DNA of 64,000 nucleotides from Serilophus lunatus (GCA_013399895.1 VXBA01002417.1:2115381-2179380); one strand, 5' to 3'. Positions 14,601 through 29,600 are shown, counted from the first letter of the stretch. The notes: generated from the letters alone by a model not told the origin. Numbers and translations: made by a program.

Positions 14601-17600
14601 TTGCTTGGTCACACACTAAATCCCAGGCTGTCACAAATGCTCTGCTACCAACACAAACGAGGTTTGGCCAGCACATACGTGCTGTCCTGTGCTATTGTCA
14701 CCTCTTCTATTTCCTGCACAGCTGGAAGGAAACAAGATCTTTATACTCTCAAATTATTTTGAAAATCCTATCTGCCAATTTTATTGATAAATAATGGTTC
14801 TGGAGATCAAATAACCGTATAAAATAGTTTAAAATTTCACAACAGGAACTGAAGCAGTGGCAGTTGCAGAGATTATCACTGAGGGGCCGTAGAAATTTAA
14901 GAAGACAGAGTCCAAATGTACAACTGTGCCTGGAAATAACGTGGGATTAATATAAACATTACTTAGAATAGAAGCAATTTGAGCTTTATACATCTTGGCC
15001 ACCACCTTCATTACAAATAAACCTGTTAGTAGTTTGAGCCATTTTTATCACACCTTAGAGATGAAATTTGTTATCAATTTCCACGAGTTTATGACATTGA
15101 TGATAAAGTAGCAGTGGGCCACGAACCCAAAGTCTAATTTGCTGGAAGCTCTCATGCACAGGCTATTGTCTCCTATTTTACAGCAGACAAATGGTATTTG
15201 AACTAGTAATCTAAAGTGCTAAGAACAAACATTTCCATCTCTGTCTGGGGATATATAAGTGTTAATGTTGTGAGTTTGTATTGATTTTGCCTTCATAAAG
15301 TAAAACAGCAACAAGAATTAATAAAACATTTACAACTTCAGTTGATTTAGGCCAGTAGCTTGCTCAGTGTCTTTAAAAAGACTAATAAATCAATGCGCCC
15401 ATTCAATCTTTTCCTCTTGTAACACTTTTTATTTGAATAAAAGGAATAAAGCTACAATCTGTAAAATATGCTGAGCTCAAAAGCTTCTGACAGATTTTTT
15501 TATTGTAATGTAACTTGGACAAGATGAGCTAATAAATATTCAAATCATACTACTGATATTCTTTGGAAAAATTTGATTAATAATATAAATATGGTGAAAT
15601 ATTAATTTCTTACATGGTCAGAGGGAAAAGCTCTTGCTTCTAGAAGAATTTTATAGCGTCTTGGAGTAGGCTTAAAGAAAGATAGCTGTTAAGGAAAAAA
15701 AAAATGTTGAAATGTATCTAAGAAGAGATGAGAGAGATGCTCACAGCGTATAACTTAATAAAGACTGCTTTACTTTCATGTAGACTACAGAGAATCCCCC
15801 AGAAATTACAAATATTTCTTTGTCCATATAACATTTATCAAAGCAGGAAAGGCCACAAAAACCAGGCAGTGAAAACTTGCACTTAACAGGAATCGACAGC
15901 AAAGCTTTGACTGCAGCCAGGGAAACTGGGATTTCACCCAGTTCCATCCCACAAGCAAAAGCAGCAGCTGGTAATAAACAGTGAAAAAGAATTTGATTTC
16001 CACTCCTGCACTAAAACATTAGTTACCGAATCATCCCTTACTCTGAAACATGACTGGCTAAAGGAAAAAAACTCCTGCAAAAACTTGATCTCAGCACCTT
16101 TAGGCGAATGGTCCTTCCTTCTCAATTCCTTATGTGAAGGCAAGCTGGGCTGGCCACAATGCTGCAAGGACTAGTAGAAGATCTACAAGCCCTTCTGCTT
16201 AAGCTGGTTTTGATTATACAAAATTCTGCAAGGACTGTGTACTCGAGAAATTTAAGACAGGTCTGACTGCATTGCAACTAATTTAGGGCAGAGTAGCCAT
16301 GTGAGGTGGCTTGTAGCTAGCCCCATCCTGTCCTGCTTTGGGTTTCTTAATTTTACAAAGGCAGGAGATGTGTCACAGAGAAGGAAGCCAAATCTTTGGA
16401 ACTACTGGAGAAACAGAGACAGGCTTTATGTAGCCACAGAGGCACCTGAACATAAATAGGACACATTTATGGCCACTATGTCATACGAATCAAGGTGCTT
16501 TACCACAGGTATGTATAAAACACCTTAACTCTAAGTGCTATCTCTTGTGTGCAACTGTATTTTAAGCTTGATGGAAACTACAGCTTTGTCTTTGTCACAG
16601 TTGAGCTCCTGTTTCCTAAACTTTGAAATTCAGTGTGAAATTGAAATATGAGAAGTTATTTCTAAATGTTTCTTAAATAGTAAGACCTTCTCTGGCAACT
16701 GATATGAAACACATTTGAGAACACCTCAAACTTCCCCTACAGAGTCCTTGAAAATATTTCTTTGTCCAGCTTTTCTCCTTAGTATTGAGTGAGGCCAAGT
16801 CTTGCACATGCATTATTCAAGACACAACTCCTAAGGCTCAAAAAGACTTAGTCTGTCACCCAGTGCTGTCTCTGTGAGGTCCTCAGAAAGCACTTTGCTT
16901 AAATACACAGAGAAAGGAAAAAAAAATAATACTTGTCAATACAACATCAAATATACATCATAAAGACATACCATCTGGAGATGCAAGTTAACAGTCAGCC
17001 CATTCATTAAGGCTATTTCTTGCTTTTTGGCCCCTGAAATAATAAAAAGTAAAAAAAAACCTTGGTTGGACGTTCTCTTTAAAATTGCAGAAAAATCTAG
17101 TACAATGGTGAGAAAGCAAAAGTGTGTGTTCAGTCATCATCTCTCTAAAGAGTGGAAAGGAAATGGACATTTGAGGTGTCATGAGAATGAAGTAAAAAGA
17201 TTTCTTGTCTGACTCACTACACTACACTGGCAGGAAAATATTTATTTTTTCAGGTCAGCCACAGAAAACAAAAAACAATGAAGTATTTCCATTTCCCAGC
17301 AAACCACCAATGGATTTATTATCATGAATACCTCAGACAAATCAGGTCAGATGTCTATATGTAAAGCAAGACTTAAGTCTTATTTTTGTCAGAAGTTATA
17401 TGTAACACAACTAAGAAATATAGAGGCAATCATCTCTTGTAAGTGGTTACTGTAATGTCAGGCTAAGTCTCATCCCCAATAAAAAAAACCAAGGAAAACT
17501 GACCTATTGAATATAACAGATCATTATTAATGTAGCAGATTCACTGGAAGCCATACCACATCACTCCCAGGAGGCTAATAACAGATGCCTTTTGACTATA

Positions 17601-20600
17601 GCTAATCACAGGCATAGCTAATAGAGTAATAACTAATTGCTATTACAAAGTATTTAGTAAAAAATTCTTCAGTGCTTATCAACCCCTAGTGAAAAAAATT
17701 AGGTAAGTCAAGGGAATGCATGTTGGTCAGGATGCCACCAAGATATGGAGAAAATCAATTCCTGTTTCTTTCTGATTTACCTGATATCTGCTGTTGAAAA
17801 GCAGTAATTGACCCTTGAGACAATTCGGTGTTTTAAGACTTTTCTTCAGCTGAGAGATGGGTTTGTGCACTATTCCCTAATCATCACCCAGGCGTGGAGT
17901 TCATCAGAGGTGGAGAGGGGTTGTGGACAGAGAGGGATGAAGACAAGTGAAAGCAGGAAGGGCATGCAGCAGCCACCTTTGAGATGGATGAAAAGGAAGG
18001 AAAATATGATGTTGGGGTAAAAAGAGTAAGGGGAGCTCAGTAAGAAAAGGAAAGGTGAATCCTGTCTTTTTCCTGTTGCTGCCTTAGAAGGTGCACAAAG
18101 TCCTAAATAACACAGGGGAAAGGCAGCAGAAGCAGAGAGACACTCTTATCATAACCCACAAAGTTTAGATTCATACTTTGTCAACCTAGGAAAAAGACAA
18201 TCATGAACTGGTCTCAATGCAAACAAATGCAACCAAAGAACATGAAAATCTGATAAATCCTTCCAAAGCAGGCCTCAGCTTCTTCCAGCACAGGAAAAGC
18301 CAAGAATCATTGTCATCAAGGTGCTCAAGGACCTTCACTTATGTGGCTGAAATCTCCTGGTTTTGAGAAGAAAGCTTTGGCAATAGTTGTCAGTGAGTTT
18401 GGAGAACCTGTCCAGGGGATGAGCCATGAGGAAAAAGAGATGTAATGAATAAGTTCCCTCCTTCAGACACCAGGGACATCATCAAGGTTGTATAAAGAAA
18501 TGTATGAAGAACTAGTTCGTCATAGGGAAAAACAAGCTCTTTTCCTCACTTAAACTTCTTTGCTTTCATTTCTTCCCTCTGAAAGCATTGCATCTGTAGG
18601 CTCCATGCTGCTGGAAGAGGTCACCTTGTGGCTGTTCTATTGCAGATATAAAAGACAGCTGGAGAGAGTGATTGCATCTCAAAACAGTATTATTTGCAGT
18701 CTTAATATCTCTATGGAACTCTTGAGGCTGAAAAAGGGGACAGCATCAAGAAATGGTATTATTCTTATTTCTCTCTCTCTCCTTCCATGAAATCTGTGCC
18801 TTTCCCAGCAAATTCTTCATGAGCAATCCTCTGCCGTATCCATATAAAACAAATGGTTAATCTGTAGATCACTTTTAGCTGCATGCTAGCATCCCAAATT
18901 AAATATGACACTACATTTGTCATGTAAGTCTTGGTCTTCCGTAAATTATATATTTATTAAAAGCTTTCCATTATTGAATTTCATGCCCACAAAACAAACC
19001 TCATCCGTGTCATTGGAAAACTGTTATCCTTTATAACCTGCACTGCATTTCGGAAAACAACCTTTCTATGATCCAATTAACCTATTACAATATTCAAAGA
19101 CCTGGCACATGGGAGACGAAATTATGTTTGCTTTCCTTATTTCCTAACTTTATACCATATCTCCCAGGCAGGCTAAAACCTGTAGATCCTGCGTGATAAA
19201 TCTCCTCTTTAATAAAAGGAAGCAGCATTTGCAAAGTACAACTTCAGAGACAATGATGATTGCGTTAGGCAGACGCTGCCATCCTTCTCCTCTCTGACTG
19301 CTGTTGAAGCCTGATCCTCAATGGAGTAAGTAAAAAGCATTCTGTAAAATGATTGGAAAAAGGCTGAGGGCCCCAATTTCAAAAACATTTTGGTTATTTC
19401 AAATAATCCTTATCACTCAAAGTCACTACAAATCTGCTCAGCATTCAGTCTTCCCACAACAGAGACCTGCCCAAGCACATCGTGCAGCAGCAGCCATACA
19501 GTTAATCTTGTTCCATCAGAAGGTGATCCTGCCAAGGCTGTAATGTTTTAATAAAGTCTAGTAGGAGAAGCAGAGATTGCCTTCTCTGTGTTGTGCCACT
19601 CGGTGTGAGCATAGAAAAAAGCTTTGGCCTCTATTGACCTTGACTCTTCATTTCACAATGTATTTACTACTGTAACTTTCATTGAACAAGAAAATGTGAC
19701 TGCATTTAATAAGCAAGGTGTTAGAGCACTATAAGCCATTAAACATGCAAAGGTGTTAGACAGTCTTTGGTCCATCCCTGAATAAATCCCATTGAATAGT
19801 TTTACTTCCTGCTACTATTTAGAGTGAGAAATGACAAGTCTTCCTCCTCCTCCATAGTATATTCAATACTGAATAAAACGACAGTAAAATTCTGTTATTG
19901 TTCTTACCTCGAATTCACTAAGAAAGGAAATTCAGAATTCATTCCACTCTGACACATTTGATATTACACCTAGTTGGAAAACAGTGTCTAATCGTAAATT
20001 GGAGGATTGAAACTAGATGATCTTTAAGGTCCCCTCTGACCCAAACCATTCTGTGACTCTGAAACAGCTCATGGAAGAGAGCACTTTACCATAATATTTT
20101 TTTCCTGCATTTATTCTCTCAATATCTTCACTGTTATCCACAATTTTAAAAATCAGAATTTATTAAAAGGCATCCATTATTTTGGAAATATTAATTCATT
20201 TGCATTCTAAGAATCACTTACCTACATCCTGAAAAAAAGCTATGAAGATATGATCTAAATAAAATCCCACATGTAAATTTGAGGGCCAGATTTGAGCCCA
20301 AACCATATTTTATAGTTCAATTAAACAAAGGCTCAAAGGAACTGGAGAACAAAATCAAAACTGGTATTGTTGACATTCCATTTACCTCTGAGGAAAACAA
20401 CATGACTATGAAATACTCCAGAGGAAATTATTTTTAAAATGAAAAGTAGGTTAGTAGTAGTGTGACTGCAGTCAAAACTTTTATAGAAAATTTTAAAATA
20501 TATGTTTACAATGAAGAAAATTGTAATAAGTTCAGTTTGGTTTGGTCATTGTGACATAAAAGCACTGATGTCAAACAGTGCTTGGAAAAGGAAAGCAAGG

Positions 20601-23600
20601 AGATGGACATGCAATTAGATGAAATTTTAGCAAAGCTCTCATTTCCCCTTCCTTACACTTGAAATGCATCGTTTAGTTAAATTAATATTAAAATATAGAT
20701 GGAGTTGGCAGCCACTGCAAGACAGATGGTTAAGGGAAAAAAGGTCTCAGCCTGACTTTCTGCTTTCTGAAGTGGCTCAACCTAAAGCTGAGGCCAAATG
20801 GACCCTGGCGCCCACCAGCAGTGGCAGGAGGTCAGGGCTCAGCCAGGGGACCCTACAGGGGCCCATGTTTGCAAACAAAGTGGGGCAAAACATTCACACA
20901 AGGTGTTGTAGAGTAAGATGATAATTCAGGTGCATCCTTTGGGGCATCTTCTCTCTCAGTACTGATTATCTGAAGAGCACCAATGGTCTTTCTTTGTTGT
21001 TTTACCAATTTAGGTGTATGCAAGTATGGAGTGACTACTATCCCATTCTCATAAGACATAAGAGAAATTCTTCTCTCCCACTGTTACAGAAGTTCAAAGT
21101 TTCCAATTTAAAATTCCAAAGCACATTTCCCCACCTGTCCACAGCTTCCCAGTTATACCCTGCCAGAACAAGAATGTCCTCAGTCCAAGGGAGATGGGTC
21201 ATACTAGAGAAATCCCGAAATCATCTGCATTCAGCATTTCAACATCCTCTACCCCTTTATATTCTCACATATTTATATTCTGTGATGGTCAATGAATGAA
21301 GGTACAGAGACTGTCCTTAAACATTATGAAAGCATTTTCTTAACATCCAGAGCAGTACCAGGTATAACAGTAGCAACTTACAAAATCAACCCCCCAGTAT
21401 GCATTTTGGGGTTTTTTTTATTTCCTTCTGCAGATGAGATTTTTCTGCACAGCCCAGTGAAGCCTAATGTAGCCACGCTCATATTTATGTTATCTTAGTG
21501 TTTACATTATGGATAGACCAACTACAACAATAATTTATTACATTTGTTGTGCTCCAATAATAACATCCAGTATTTTATCTATTTGAAAACTTCATAAAGA
21601 ATTCAGGAAGTGATTTTATTTATAAATATATAAACAAACTTGTCATGAAACATTCTTTAATGTCTCTGTTTTCAATTGTTCTGACCCCATTTGATTTTCT
21701 TGGAGGAGAAAACCCATAATTTTTTCATTGAACACTTGTCTACATTTGGAGGAAAAATTACGATACAATATCTACTGTACAATAGGTCAGCTTAATGGTA
21801 ATAGTTTTCCTTAGTGATGGCACAAATGAATGGCTGATAATTTAGTTCTGAAAGTTACTATTGACAGTTGCCTTCAACACCTAAATTGAAATATTGGCCA
21901 ACCCACTCAAAAATCTACTAACCTACCCTTGACAACAGCTGTGAGGGTTGGGGAGAAAAAGACCCTGCCAAGATGATTTCTCTTCCCCCTTGTGACAGCA
22001 ACAACTCTGAAGGAAATCCCAGTGAAAGATTATCTCAGCAACAACACAGAGTAAGAGGTGATAGACAAAATTTGCATTCAGATTCAGCCAACTGCTTTTG
22101 TGGCTGGCAAATTCACAAGGAGAAGTCTCCAGAGCTCCTTCTCAATCTCTAGAATAACCAGAATCCCTTAGTGCCAAGGTCCTGCTGCACTGCAGGCTGC
22201 TCAAGTGGTACAGCAGGGTAAGAGAAACTCATCAATACAGGTCCTGCCCCTATTATGTGCCTCATTGACATAAGCAGTTCTCAAATATGAGGCTGGATTC
22301 AGTTGTGGGAAGAGGAGGAAAAGCAGAAAATGTCAAATAGAAATTATTTTTCAAAGGGGAAAGTTCATTGTTTTACTTTTAGGAGAGTGACTGAGAATCT
22401 GTAAAACCAAGTGCCCTTTAGAAGGGCTTCACATGTTAGTCCAAGTGGTTTATGATGCTCCAAGAAACCCTTTACTGCAATTAGTTTCTTGATATACATA
22501 CACTCATATATTATCACATACATTCATCTGTTAAATAACTCCAGCCTTAAAAAAATGTTAGTCCATACACAAGGCACTCAGAAAAACTACCTTAAAACAA
22601 AAGCAGTAAAGGAACAAAATTCTGCTTACAGAGCTTCGGGATTTTCAGTCTTAAAAGAAACCAAATTTGGTTTTACTTCTGCAGAGATTTCCCTGCAGTT
22701 CACACCTACCAACCAGCTCAGTCATCAAGTCCAGGATGCACTCGTCTGCCAAAGCCCACGGGCGCTGGCCATTGAAATGACCATGAACACCTCTGAAAAT
22801 GAAGGGAAAAATGATGAAAACATGCTGTTCCCGTTGAACCAATCCTAAGAAACGTACCTGATTTGTGACCCCATGCTGGAGGAGAAGACTTGCCTAAGCT
22901 GATCACAATTTTCTCATGCCATGAGCTCATAGGAAATGCAATTAATTTATTGGTTTCTGACAGGTTACACTTGCTTGAAAACTAACTATTTTGACCCACA
23001 GAATTTCTCTATAAGTTCCTCAGAATTAAAGATAGTAGGTTTTTCACAATCCCTTTGGAAGTGGCTGCATAGGAGCCAGAAGCCTCTGGGAACAGGAACG
23101 CTGGGAAAGGGCCATCCTGATGTGGGGTGGCACCTGTAAAACCAGGCTCACACCAACTGCACAGGGAGTAGAGGTCCCAGCAGAGTTACTCAACCTGCAT
23201 TTCTAGCTGGGCATTGTATGGTGCAGATGATGATAGGCTTGGATACTGCCTTGCTCCCAGAGAAATATTTGTTGTCAGAAACGATTTCCGTCCTCCTGCA
23301 TCTCCTGTCTGAGCTCATGTCTATGCAGAGAAGCACCTGCCCAACAGAGCTGCTTGATAATTGTTGTTGTTTCTCTTCTCTCTGAAAAATCGTTCTAGAT
23401 CTAAGTGTGCATAAAGTTTCTTAGTGCTGACAGACAGTATTTAAAAACTTTATATTGCAACTCATCCTGTCTATGGTGGATCATACGGCCACCTTAAACC
23501 CAAGTGCACTGCTACTCTGACATGACAGATATCAGTTCTGGATTAAGTGCTCTGAACTAATTATTCCTTCTTCAATTATGACAGAAAAGAAAACTTCTTA

Positions 23601-26600
23601 GGTAGCCACCAAGCATATATAAATAAAAAGTTGCCAAGTTTCTTAGACATACATGATGTAGAGTACAGATTTATTCAAATGGAAGCAGATTGAGAAAAGT
23701 AATAATGGTACTAATCCAGAGGAACATTGCTCTGGGCTCCCATCTCACACTGGATGCTTTTGATATTTGCTGAGCACCACGGGGTACTTGTGGAGTCAGA
23801 AACACCAGGCTGCATGTAACTCAGTATAAAGCTGTTTAAAAATTGGGACAAAGCCAGTAGAAAGTTGGGTATAGTGCAAAAAAAAGTCCTAAAAGCTTTG
23901 ATGTGAGGAAAAAAAAAATAAAAAATACAATAAACATTTTAAAGAAGAACGGGCCCATAATGTTCTTTCAAAATCATAACAGGACAGCTGGTAGATTAAG
24001 ATACGAGGTGGGATAGTGCATGAGATACTACCCCACCCTCAAGGCTATTTAAAAGATTGGTTTTCTCTATCCACCTCATACTTTCCCTGCTTAGGGAGAG
24101 TTTCTTTTTGTCTCCCATACAAATTACCTGGCTGTTTTACAGTCAGACCCTTTCTGATTGACTTGGGTCTAATTCACACCTCCTAGGGATGTTTCCAAAA
24201 AAACCCCACAGTCCTAAAGAATACACAAAATTTTGCAAAAAGCACTGTTTGTGTTAACCATTTCAAACCTCTCTCATACTTCCAAAATACCATTTATTTT
24301 TTGGACTAGGTTAAGTCAACAGCTGAAGGGCAGCACAGGAACTGAACTTCTTTTACAGACAAAATAACATCTCTATGCTCAACAAGTCCAGTTCCCCACA
24401 GACAATAAGGAGGACCCCAATCCCCAATTTGGATAAGGTCATGGTACAGTAGCTGGCTGCTTTTCTCCATTTTAGAATTGCTCTCTGATGACACTGCAAC
24501 AGCAGAGAGCGGGCAGTGTGAAATAGCTCTCATTTACAAGAACATTTCATAGACGAGGAATAAAGGCAGGGGGCGGGTAGGGGAGAAAATTCTGTAAGGG
24601 GCAGGATTATTGCTAAAACTCCCTCCCTTCTATCAGACCATAATACAGCTACATTCCCTGAAGACAGTGGTATGTGTTTCACAAACAGCAACACATTTAT
24701 TGGTAATTTCCTTTCTTAGTCTTAACTGTAATATAGTGATCAAAGGACTTTAGGATAATACAGACTGTTAAAATAAAACCCCCAAAGATTTTCAGTGGCT
24801 CCCAGCCCAAGGGGAACGTGTATTTCTGCAAGAGGATGGTGAACATAATAAGATGGGAAAAATAAGTCCTAACTACCTATGGGATTCTCTTTCATTAGCT
24901 TTCTCTGATTTTATAGCTATTAGTGCCCTCCTAATGGGAATTTACTAATGAAGTTCTCTCTATCAGCACACAGGACTTACAAAATTTCAGAATAAATTTC
25001 CAAGTTATCATGAAAAAAGATATTAGATTTTTGGGCATGCAAATACTTTATTTTGAGAAGAAAACATGAACATTTAAATATACTGAAAGAGAGGAGAGAC
25101 AGCATTTATTATTATCCATATTATTATTATTATTACTGCACAGCTTACAGCTTGCCTCCCTCTTGATGGCCAATATAAATGCCAAGAGACAAAAATTATT
25201 GCAGTTAAAATGGTAGTTAAAGGCATATTCTTAAGATTCTTTTTTTATTTTAATCACACGAAACTCTGTAGACTTTGCTGATGGCACAATACATCCTATT
25301 ACACTTAGGCTGTAAAATGCTCTGCTCTGCCTGAGAGAATTTATATCTCTGTATATTATACCACCCCTCTCTCAGCTCTGGTAGGCAGTGGGGATAATAA
25401 TCTTTAAGGACACAAGTGCCTTGCTTCTGGCATTCCCCACACACATGGAAAGCCTACAGTCCCCTCTTTTTTTTCCCCCTCCACTTCACCCTTGGTAGGA
25501 CAAGAGATTTAAACTGAGGGACCCAAATTAATGAATACAAAACGTCACCCATCAAATCATAAAGCATCACACAAACAGACTGTTTCTTCTGTGAGAATTT
25601 CTCTTCACACAAATTAATTTTTAGTTGGTTACCATTTTATTTTCGATTTGGCAGGAAACCACAATGCCATGTTTTATTCACTGAGGTCTGGTTGATTTAA
25701 AGCTTGCTAGGGGAGCTGGAAACACATTTTCTGAGATGATCCCAGGGTTTCAAAGGCGGTGAGAAAAGGGATTTAAATTAATTGCCAGCTTCAGGAATCT
25801 TGTGCGCTCATCCAAATCTTGTTCAAGCGCAAATTTCTTTCTTGCTTCTTTGCCAAAAATGATGCAAGTTACTTAATGAGCCAGTAGAGACTCTTGAGTT
25901 GGACCATGGTTTCAAGCAAAGGAACAGCCAAAATAAGGGATACATATCCAAAGAAAAAGAACTGTAAGGATCAGTAGATTAAAAGCAAAACTAGAAAAAC
26001 CCAGGGCAGCTCTAACATACAACCTCTGCTGAAAGACACAGGGCTGAGATGACTCCTGTGAATGTCAGGAGAGGTGGATCTGTCCAAGAGACCGTGGCTG
26101 AGCCCTTCCAAGCTGCATTCCTGTTTGCAGGGCTGTTAGATCCAAAGATACCTTTTGACTCATCAAAAATAGTCTTTGCTTCTGCAGCTATTACATTATA
26201 AAGCCTTCCACTGACTAGGAGGTTGTTAATCTACTACATTCATGTCAGAAGCCTGTTGCTAAATCACTTCAATGCTCAGAAATGTATATACATGCTTTAT
26301 TTCTAGCCTCAGTTTGTTAATTCCTAGTTTACTTTTGCTGTGCCAGAATGCTATTTCATATAAGTGGCTCCTTTTCCCCCCACATTTACCCATTGATACA
26401 TCCACAGAGAACAATCATTTTTCCTTTCACTCTTAATTTTTCTCAGCCTAACAACTCTAATCCTCAAGATGTTCCATACAGCAGGTTCTCCACTCCCCAG
26501 TCACCCTGCCAGCCCTTCACAAGTGCATAACAACTGGCTACAGAAGGCTCCCTTCTGTTTTAATAGTTCCAGTTTAATGAGTTACTCGGACATGAGGGAC

Positions 26601-29600
26601 ATTGCCTGCTGCACTGGGTATGTTCACATGCAGTAACGATTCTATAAAATATTTTAATTACTTAACCAGTTCTGTCAGGGCAAAGGGAAAACTAGACACT
26701 GCAAAGCACCTTTTGGCCTTACTCCAACCAAACAAGTGCCCGGAAGTCTGGACTTTTAGATTTCAAAACCTTGTGCAATTGGTTATTCTAAACTAAGCAC
26801 GAAGAAGAACTCTTCAACCCTTTTTGCTCCTTATTCAGTAAGTCTTGAATTTAGATGAAATCATAACTGAAAGATGAAGTCTCAAAGGCTTTTTTTTTTT
26901 TTGGATCCATAATAAGAATGCTAGTGGTCTGGATTTATAATCTTTATGCATTAGCATAAAAAAGGGGACTGAGGAACATGAAGAGGAAGAATAAACAACC
27001 AGAGAAGGTATGTGGGAGGCAGCTGTAAGAGAAGAAAGTGAAAACCCACCATTTAAAGTGAGGGTGGAAGAAAGGGACTAGACACTAAGAAGGAATACAA
27101 GGAGAAAAGCCATGAATAACCCTCTTTCTCTCCCAGCTTTGCTCTAATGAGTTGACAACACCACCTGGAGATAAAACTACAAGCTTCCCTGCCCTTGACC
27201 ACCACTACTGAGTAAACTTCCTTTTCACTCTTGCCATTAACTGTAAGCAGTGAAAACCATTTAAATAGACTTGTAGCTATTTGAGATGAGTCCCAAGACA
27301 CAACAAACAGAAAATGCGATAAACCAATTTATAAGAAAGCCAGAATCTATACCATTGCTGACTTGATGGATGTACCTAATTTGCATGCCATTTCTTAGAT
27401 TCTCGCTGCTTATTTATCTAAGCCACAGCCACTAAATTCCACACTGCCTACACACCAGCCATTGAACAGGCTTCAACTGGGAACAGCTTCTGCCTTAGAC
27501 TGGATTTTGCTAAGCTGTCCTTGGTCACTGGAATAAAAGTATCCATTTCTGGACCTCCAATCACCTATTCCTTTGTAGCCTCCAGCACACCATCACACCC
27601 ACCAGCTTCTTTAAGCCTGCATTGATCTCTTCAAAATTAGCTTGATCTTACCCTGTCTTTTTCAGTTGCTTTAGGTGGATCTACAACTAGCAGGATTTTA
27701 TTTTGAGGGTTTTTGTTGTTTTAATTTGGGTTGGGGTTTTTTGTTTCTTGGACTTTTTGAAGGTTTTTATTTGGTTTTCAACTTTCTGATTTTTTTCTGG
27801 GTAAGGCTTCTGGGGCCAAGCTGTATTTTTGGAAAAAATTCTTTCTAGTTTTGCTGCCTCTCTTCTAGAGGCTTGAAATCAATGTTCAGCCATATTTCCC
27901 CTTTAGATACAGTTACTGAAGGCACGTTTGATCTGAACATGCTGCCTACCTTTTTCTTATGGGTTTTTATACTCGTTGAGGAAAAACCCATCCTTCACTG
28001 CAGCAAAGACAAACATAAGAATAGACGTGAGCCAGTGAAAAGATACAGTGGAGAAGCTGAAATGTGTTTGTACTCCCAATGCATCACTCTTAACAGATAA
28101 GGGTGCTATCTGACTTCTGCCTTTTGAAGGAGCTCAGCTATTTCCCTGATAAAGTAGGATAACTGTCCAAAAATGAACATGGTTGCAATTTTTTCAAATG
28201 ACTGGAGAAACTGTGTTGCTGTGCTGCCTGAATAACCAGTAGGAAGGAGTGCCTCCCAAAGTTCACACTCATTCCCATCCATTCTCAACCTCCTTATTTA
28301 CAAGAATACAAGTGATAAATAGGAAATAGTGAAGCATATTTATGAACTCATAACATTCATATTTTAACAAGTACAACAGCAGCTACAGAATTTTCATATT
28401 TACATTGTGAAGCCTCCATCTAGACCACTACTACTGAAACAAGGCTGCCCAGTTAACAGAGTTCATTTTTCCTCTTCTGCCTTTCCGTATTTCCTCTGCT
28501 CTCTCACCATGAAATCGTATCAGTTCCACTCATATCCTTCACCCTATAGAATAGTTCCTCTCTCTCCCAGTTCACACATTTGGATGTTATTTTCCTTTCC
28601 TGTCTTCAGTTTCCTGGTTTTTACTTATCTTTTTCCTCTCTTATCCTTCATCCAGCTGCTCAGGCAGGTGCTGGATACCTCAAAGCATAGAGTCTCAATG
28701 GAAACAGAGTATAATATTAATAAAAGTAAAATAAAGAGTAAAGGAAGATTTTTCTTTCCTCTACATACATTAAAATTTTCCCATTTTTTATGATAACAGT
28801 GTCCATTTTCTGATATATGTCCTTCTTTTGACCTCCTGTCTCGCTTACATCAGGTTCATTCAGCAAAGCTTGTTGCAGTCCACTCTCAGCTCCTTGATGA
28901 GATGCTACTGACAAGATAGGAATGCTTCCTCCTAAATAAAATGAACTTGTCAGGCTGAGACCTGGATTAAGAGAAGCCAAAAACCTGCCAGTGCTGGCAG
29001 CAGCATCACCTGCATTTGGTGCTATTTCAAGGGAAACTGCCTGTTGTAAGGCCTGCAGGGTGAGTCACATACAGTTAAAAACACTGATTTGAAAATCACT
29101 GGGCCTAGAACTCAACCACATTCACCAGCAAGAAGCAGAATCCAAATGAGTTTGTTGCCTTCTGTGTAAACACTGTTTATAAACACTGTGGGATGGAGAT
29201 GGTTAAACTGTGTGGGTCTTCCATATGAGCCAAAGCAGAGCCACCACATACCACGTGAGTTGTCACAGCTGGAAGGATCTCTTTGCCTGTTTCACTGCTG
29301 ATACCCTTGACAGAGATACAAATGGTGCTAGAGAAACACTGAACACATTTCACTCCTCAACTGTAAGGGCTTTAACACATTGTTCTGCTATTCAAGCATT
29401 TCCAGTGAAGATCCCAAAATGAGGTGCTCACCTGAAGCACAGGTTAGAATCCCACATACCCCACAGTGTACTCACGTTCGAGCCCATTTGTCCAGTTCTT
29501 CATCCAAGTAAGTTTTAACTTTTCTTGGCTGAAGACCAAGAGAATTCCCGGCAAAATATATGCAGCTTTCCTCTCCATTCACCAGGCTCAGATCAGCTGT

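Larger units (their letters stand above)
22793..29475. other. KYNU intron between coding exons 2 and 3
   Basis: The largest complete intron here, 6.7 kb. It contains a (TTA)5 run at 25121-25135, a T/G-rich stretch at about 27690-27800 and an exon-shaped open frame on the minus strand at 28849-29052, listed separately. Confidence 0.85.
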
